Shown in pieces: positions 6,542 through 8,491 of a DNA stretch of 8,491 nt. The DNA is from DATFYM01 sp035315065 (GTDB lineage Bacteria > Acidobacteriota > Terriglobia > UBA7540). Every line of letters begins with the position of its first letter. Position 1 is the stretch's first letter. Location: assembly GCA_035315065.1 (NCBI GenBank), contig DATFYM010000205.1:1-8491 (forward strand). The letters run 5' to 3'. The position numbers and the translations under genes are program-made. The notes under the pieces were generated by a model. That model was not told the origin of the DNA, did no database searches, and saw nothing but the letters and a program-made list of their open reading frames with translations.

Positions 6542-7540
6542 GACGATAAGACAACCCCATTCAAAGCGCGTCAAAGCGCATACCCATCTCAACCCGATAG
6601 CAGCCGACGCGACTTCCTGAAAAGCGCCACAACCGTAGCCGCCAGCCTGGTGGTCCCGCCAGCGCTGCGGGTAGAGACGTCCGATCGGCTGCCGACGGTG
6701 AGCCTGGGACCCCACCGGGTCACGAGGCTCATCGTGGGCAGCAATCCCATGTACGGATACTCCCATTTCAATCATCTCTATGACCAGCACATGCTGGAGT
6801 GGTTCACGGACGAACGAGTGGTGAATCTCCTGCTGGATTGCGAGAAGAAGGGGATCAACACCTGGCAGGCGAGTTTCAACTATGCCATGAAGCGGCAGAT
6901 TCCCAGACTTCGCGAGGCCGGGGGAAAGATCCAGTTTATCTGCCTGGCAGCCTCGTGGCACTACGATGAGAACTGGCCGAGAACCCCGGAAGCGATTCTG
7001 GATGGCACGGTCAAGTGCGCGCAGGCGGCGATGGAGTTCAAGCCCATTGGCATCGCCTTCCACGGAGGCGCCACCGACATCCTTTTCCGTGCAGGGAAAA
7101 TCGACCTGCTCAAGACCTACATCAACAGGGTCCACGACATGGGAACTTTGGCGGGAATCTCCACCCACAATCCCGCCATTCTGGACACGCTGCGCGAGAA
7201 GGATTTGGCCAACGATTTCTACATGACGGGGTTGCACTACCTCACTCGTCATCCGGAAGACTGGATAAAGGAAATTGGCACGCGTCCCGTAGATGAGGGC
7301 TGGATCGCCTCGGATCCTCCCAAGATGGTCGAAGCCGTGCGCAAGGTCAACAAACCTGCCCTGGTTTACAAGGTCTTGAGTGCGGGCCGCAAATGCGGGT
7401 CGGAGGAAGAGAAGCACAAGGCCATCGAATGGGCGTTCAAGAACATCAAGCCGACGGACGCCACGATTATCGGCCTCTACCCAAGGTATTCGGACCAAGT
7501 CACTGAAACCACCAAGATGGTCCGCGACATCCTGGCTTGA
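6539..7540 (+). CDS. Tat-exported TIM-barrel-like protein of unknown function (aldo/keto-reductase-like)
   Basis: From the TTG at 6539 this is a 333-residue protein. Residues ~23-44 form a twin-arginine signal (SSRRDFLKSATTVAASLVVPP), so it should be folded in the cytoplasm and moved to the periplasm. The mature part alternates short beta strands and helices in barrel style: VTRLIVGSNPMYGY near the start, a helix with WFTDERVVNLLLDC, then GINTWQASFNY, KIQFICLAASW, GIAFHGGATD, LAGISTHNP, ALVYKVLSAGRKC and a final ATIIGLYPRY. This resembles aldo/keto-reductase-like or sugar-isomerase-like barrels, but I see no classical AKR catalytic Tyr/Lys/His set that I could assign safely. GLYPRYSDQVTE near the end recalls the AKR cofactor-end region. 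It follows the GH5-like gene by 111 bp on the same strand. No function can be named; a role in processing a sugar-derived compound is only suggested by its neighbours. Confidence 0.85.
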   Translation: MDDKTTPFKARQSAYPSQPDSSRRDFLKSATTVAASLVVPPALRVETSDRLPTVSLGPHRVTRLIVGSNPMYGYSHFNHLYDQHMLEWFTDERVVNLLLDCEKKGINTWQASFNYAMKRQIPRLREAGGKIQFICLAASWHYDENWPRTPEAILDGTVKCAQAAMEFKPIGIAFHGGATDILFRAGKIDLLKTYINRVHDMGTLAGISTHNPAILDTLREKDLANDFYMTGLHYLTRHPEDWIKEIGTRPVDEGWIASDPPKMVEAVRKVNKPALVYKVLSAGRKCGSEEEKHKAIEWAFKNIKPTDATIIGLYPRYSDQVTETTKMVRDILA

Positions 7541-7581
7541 TGAGGCGCCGCGCAGATGCCGGCCGCAAGGCAAAAACGATT

Positions 7582-7701
7582 TCACCACGGAGGCACAGAG
7601 GCACAGAGAAAAGACACGGATAAGAAGCGCACTAAGCAACCGTGGCCCTTGCCAACGCAATCAAAAGGACCTTTCTCCGTGTCTCTGTGCCTCTGTGGTG
7701 A
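7582..7701. repeat. Large imperfect inverted repeat (dispersed repeat / MITE-like)
   Basis: The left arm 7582-7611 (starting TCACCACGGAGGCACAGAGG) and the reverse complement of the right arm 7672-7701 match at 27 of 30 positions, with a 60-bp centre. The left arm contains two tandem copies of GGCACAGA (7592-7599, 7600-7607). Sequences of this type (CACCACAGAGGCACAGAG) are, from memory, widespread between genes in many environmental bacteria and give rise to spurious small proteins. Here the repeat fills the spacer between the TIM-barrel gene and the Fe-S gene. It could fold into a long RNA stem and shield or end transcripts, but no T-run marks it as a standard terminator. Confidence 0.8.
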
Positions 7702-7768
7702 GCGGTTTGTTTGCGGCGCGAGAAGAATTTCGGAATGATCACAAGGGAGCAAGTCCACGGAGTCTGCT

Positions 7769-8383
7769 ATGCTGAAGACCAAGAAGGGGAAACCGAAGCT
7801 TTCCAGAAGGAAATTCCTGAAGACGGCCGGAATGGCCAGCGGCGCTGTGGCGGTGGGCATGTTGGTGAAGCCTGCCTCCCGCGCCCAAGCCTCCACCACC
7901 AAATCCCAGCCGCTGGGGCCTGGCCAAGTGGAAGTCCGGCTGAACGTGAACGGCAAGGAACATGTCCTGCGGCTCGAGCCGCGCGTTACCCTGGTGGAGG
8001 CTCTGCGCGAGCGCCTGAACCTGACTGGAACCAAGCGCACGTGCGACCATGGCGAGTGTGGCGCGTGTACGGTGCTGCTGGACGGGCGCGCCGTCTGCTC
8101 TTGCATGACTCTCGCGGTGAATGCCCAAGGGAAGAAGATCATCACCATCGAAGGCCTGGCGCAGGGGAAACTGCTGGGGCGCTTGCAGAAGGCCTTCGTC
8201 GAGCACGACGCCCTCCAGTGCGGTTTTTGCACTCCGGGGATGATCATGTCTCTTCAAGCGTTGTTGGACCAGCACCCGCGCGCGACGTCCGCGCAAATCA
8301 GGGCGGCAATCGCCGGCAACTATTGCCGGTGCGGGGCCCTGCCCAACATTTTGAAGGCTGCGAACGCCGTGGCCAGGGCGTAG
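7769..8383 (+). CDS. Tat-exported [2Fe-2S] subunit of a molybdenum hydroxylase (xanthine dehydrogenase / aldehyde oxidoreductase family)
   Basis: This is the small iron-sulfur subunit of a molybdopterin-dependent hydroxylase. It passes electrons from the molybdenum site to the other cofactors or acceptor. Residues ~11-40 form a twin-arginine signal (LSRRKFLKTAGMASGAVAVG). The plant-ferredoxin-like domain (~54-130) has cysteines C92, C97, C100 and C112 in the standard spacing (CDHGECGAC, then VCSC) for the first cluster. The four-helix domain (~135-200) has C151/C154 (CGFC) and C186/C188 (CRC) for the second. All eight expected cysteines are present, so it looks functional. The Tat signal points to a periplasmic complex like E. 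coli PaoABC or isoquinoline 1-oxidoreductase, in contrast to cytoplasmic xanthine dehydrogenase. GGAG at 7759-7762 lies six bases before the ATG. The next gene begins 15 bp downstream, presumably another subunit. The substrate cannot be deduced. Confidence 0.93.
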   Translation: MLKTKKGKPKLSRRKFLKTAGMASGAVAVGMLVKPASRAQASTTKSQPLGPGQVEVRLNVNGKEHVLRLEPRVTLVEALRERLNLTGTKRTCDHGECGACTVLLDGRAVCSCMTLAVNAQGKKIITIEGLAQGKLLGRLQKAFVEHDALQCGFCTPGMIMSLQALLDQHPRATSAQIRAAIAGNYCRCGALPNILKAANAVARA

Positions 8384-8385
8384 CC

Positions 8386-8392
8386 AGGAGGT
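8386..8392 (+). promoter_or_regulatory. Perfect Shine-Dalgarno for the last gene
   Basis: AGGAGGT lies six bases before the ATG at 8399, in the 15-bp gap after the Fe-S subunit stop codon. It fixes the start of the partial last gene and indicates an operon with strong translation of the downstream subunit. Confidence 0.8.
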
Positions 8393-8398
8393 ACGACA

Positions 8399-8491
8399 AT
8401 GTATCCAACCGGTCGAGCCGGAAGAGCTGCCAGGACGCCCGAGGAGAAGGAAGCCAAAAAGAAAAAGCTCAAGGCCAAGGTGGGCTTGGCG
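8399..8491 (+). CDS. Start of next operon gene, probably a molybdenum hydroxylase subunit (partial)
   Basis: Only the first 31 codons are inside the window (MYPTGRAGRAARTPEEKEAK onward, ending KVGLA at the edge). The visible part is basic and lysine-rich with no signal peptide and no recognisable domain. The perfect ribosome site and tight spacing behind the Fe-S subunit show that it is a real gene. By analogy with similar operons it should be the large molybdopterin-binding subunit with an N-terminal extension, or the FAD-binding subunit; the sequence itself does not decide this. Confidence 0.7.
   Translation, partial: MYPTGRAGRAARTPEEKEAKKKKLKAKVGLA

Noticed and set aside
6503..7660. Long minus-strand open frame opposite the barrel gene
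   Set aside because: It is the antisense shadow of the rightward gene, ends in the inverted repeat with the typical spurious SLCLCASVV peptide, and has no protein-family features.
7582..7701. CRISPR-like array or intrinsic terminator
   Set aside because: There are only two arms in opposite orientation, with no regular spacers, and no T-run after the stem.
7556..7775. Small ORFs across the inverted repeat (HHGGTEAQRH-like and SLCLCGERF-like peptides)
   Set aside because: They are translations of the dispersed repeat, not genes.

Overview
The window looks like part of a GC-rich soil or sediment bacterial chromosome. An Acidobacteriota (Solibacter/Bryobacter-like) or similar metagenomic origin is my best guess. 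That rests on several Tat-exported proteins with RRDFLK-type signals, exported glycoside hydrolases, a xanthine-dehydrogenase-type oxidoreductase with an exported Fe-S subunit, and intergenic palindromes of types common in such genomes. It is an inference from gene style, not from a marker gene.

Layout. Bases 1-122 hold no convincing gene but carry two copies of a 13-bp direct repeat (GTGGGTCAATTCT), which resembles the terminal repeats of IS21-like insertion sequences. This edge coincides with the point where a leftward N6-adenine DNA methyltransferase gene (115-1242) breaks off just after its SAM-binding motif, so the methylase is 3'-truncated. Directly upstream of it, and probably co-transcribed, is a leftward tyrosine recombinase (1253-2176) with a promoter-like double TATAAT. 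Together these look like the remnant of a mobile or defence-type module. A spacer of about 290 bp follows (2177-2470).

From 2471 onward the content changes to carbohydrate and redox functions. A secreted GH3 beta-glycosidase (2471-4738) is read leftward. A 323-bp divergent spacer with several GC-rich hairpins separates it from a rightward series: a Tat-exported clan GH-A (GH5-like) glycosidase broken by a frameshift at a GGGG run (5062-6427); a Tat-exported protein of a TIM-barrel-like, aldo/keto-reductase-like family of unknown function (6539-7540); a spacer carrying a large imperfect inverted repeat; a Tat-exported [2Fe-2S] subunit of a molybdenum hydroxylase (7769-8383); and, 15 bp later behind a perfect Shine-Dalgarno, the start of the next gene of that enzyme's operon (8399-end, incomplete).

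Working model: the GH3 and GH5-like enzymes would act outside the cytoplasm on plant- or microbe-derived glycans. The Tat-exported oxidoreductase could oxidise sugar- or aromatic-derived aldehydes in the periplasm, as in PaoABC-like enzymes. The functional link between these two sets is inferred only from adjacency. I see no strong evidence for a wholly new system. The best leads are the truncated recombinase-methylase pair, the uncharacterised Tat protein, and the intergenic inverted repeats.
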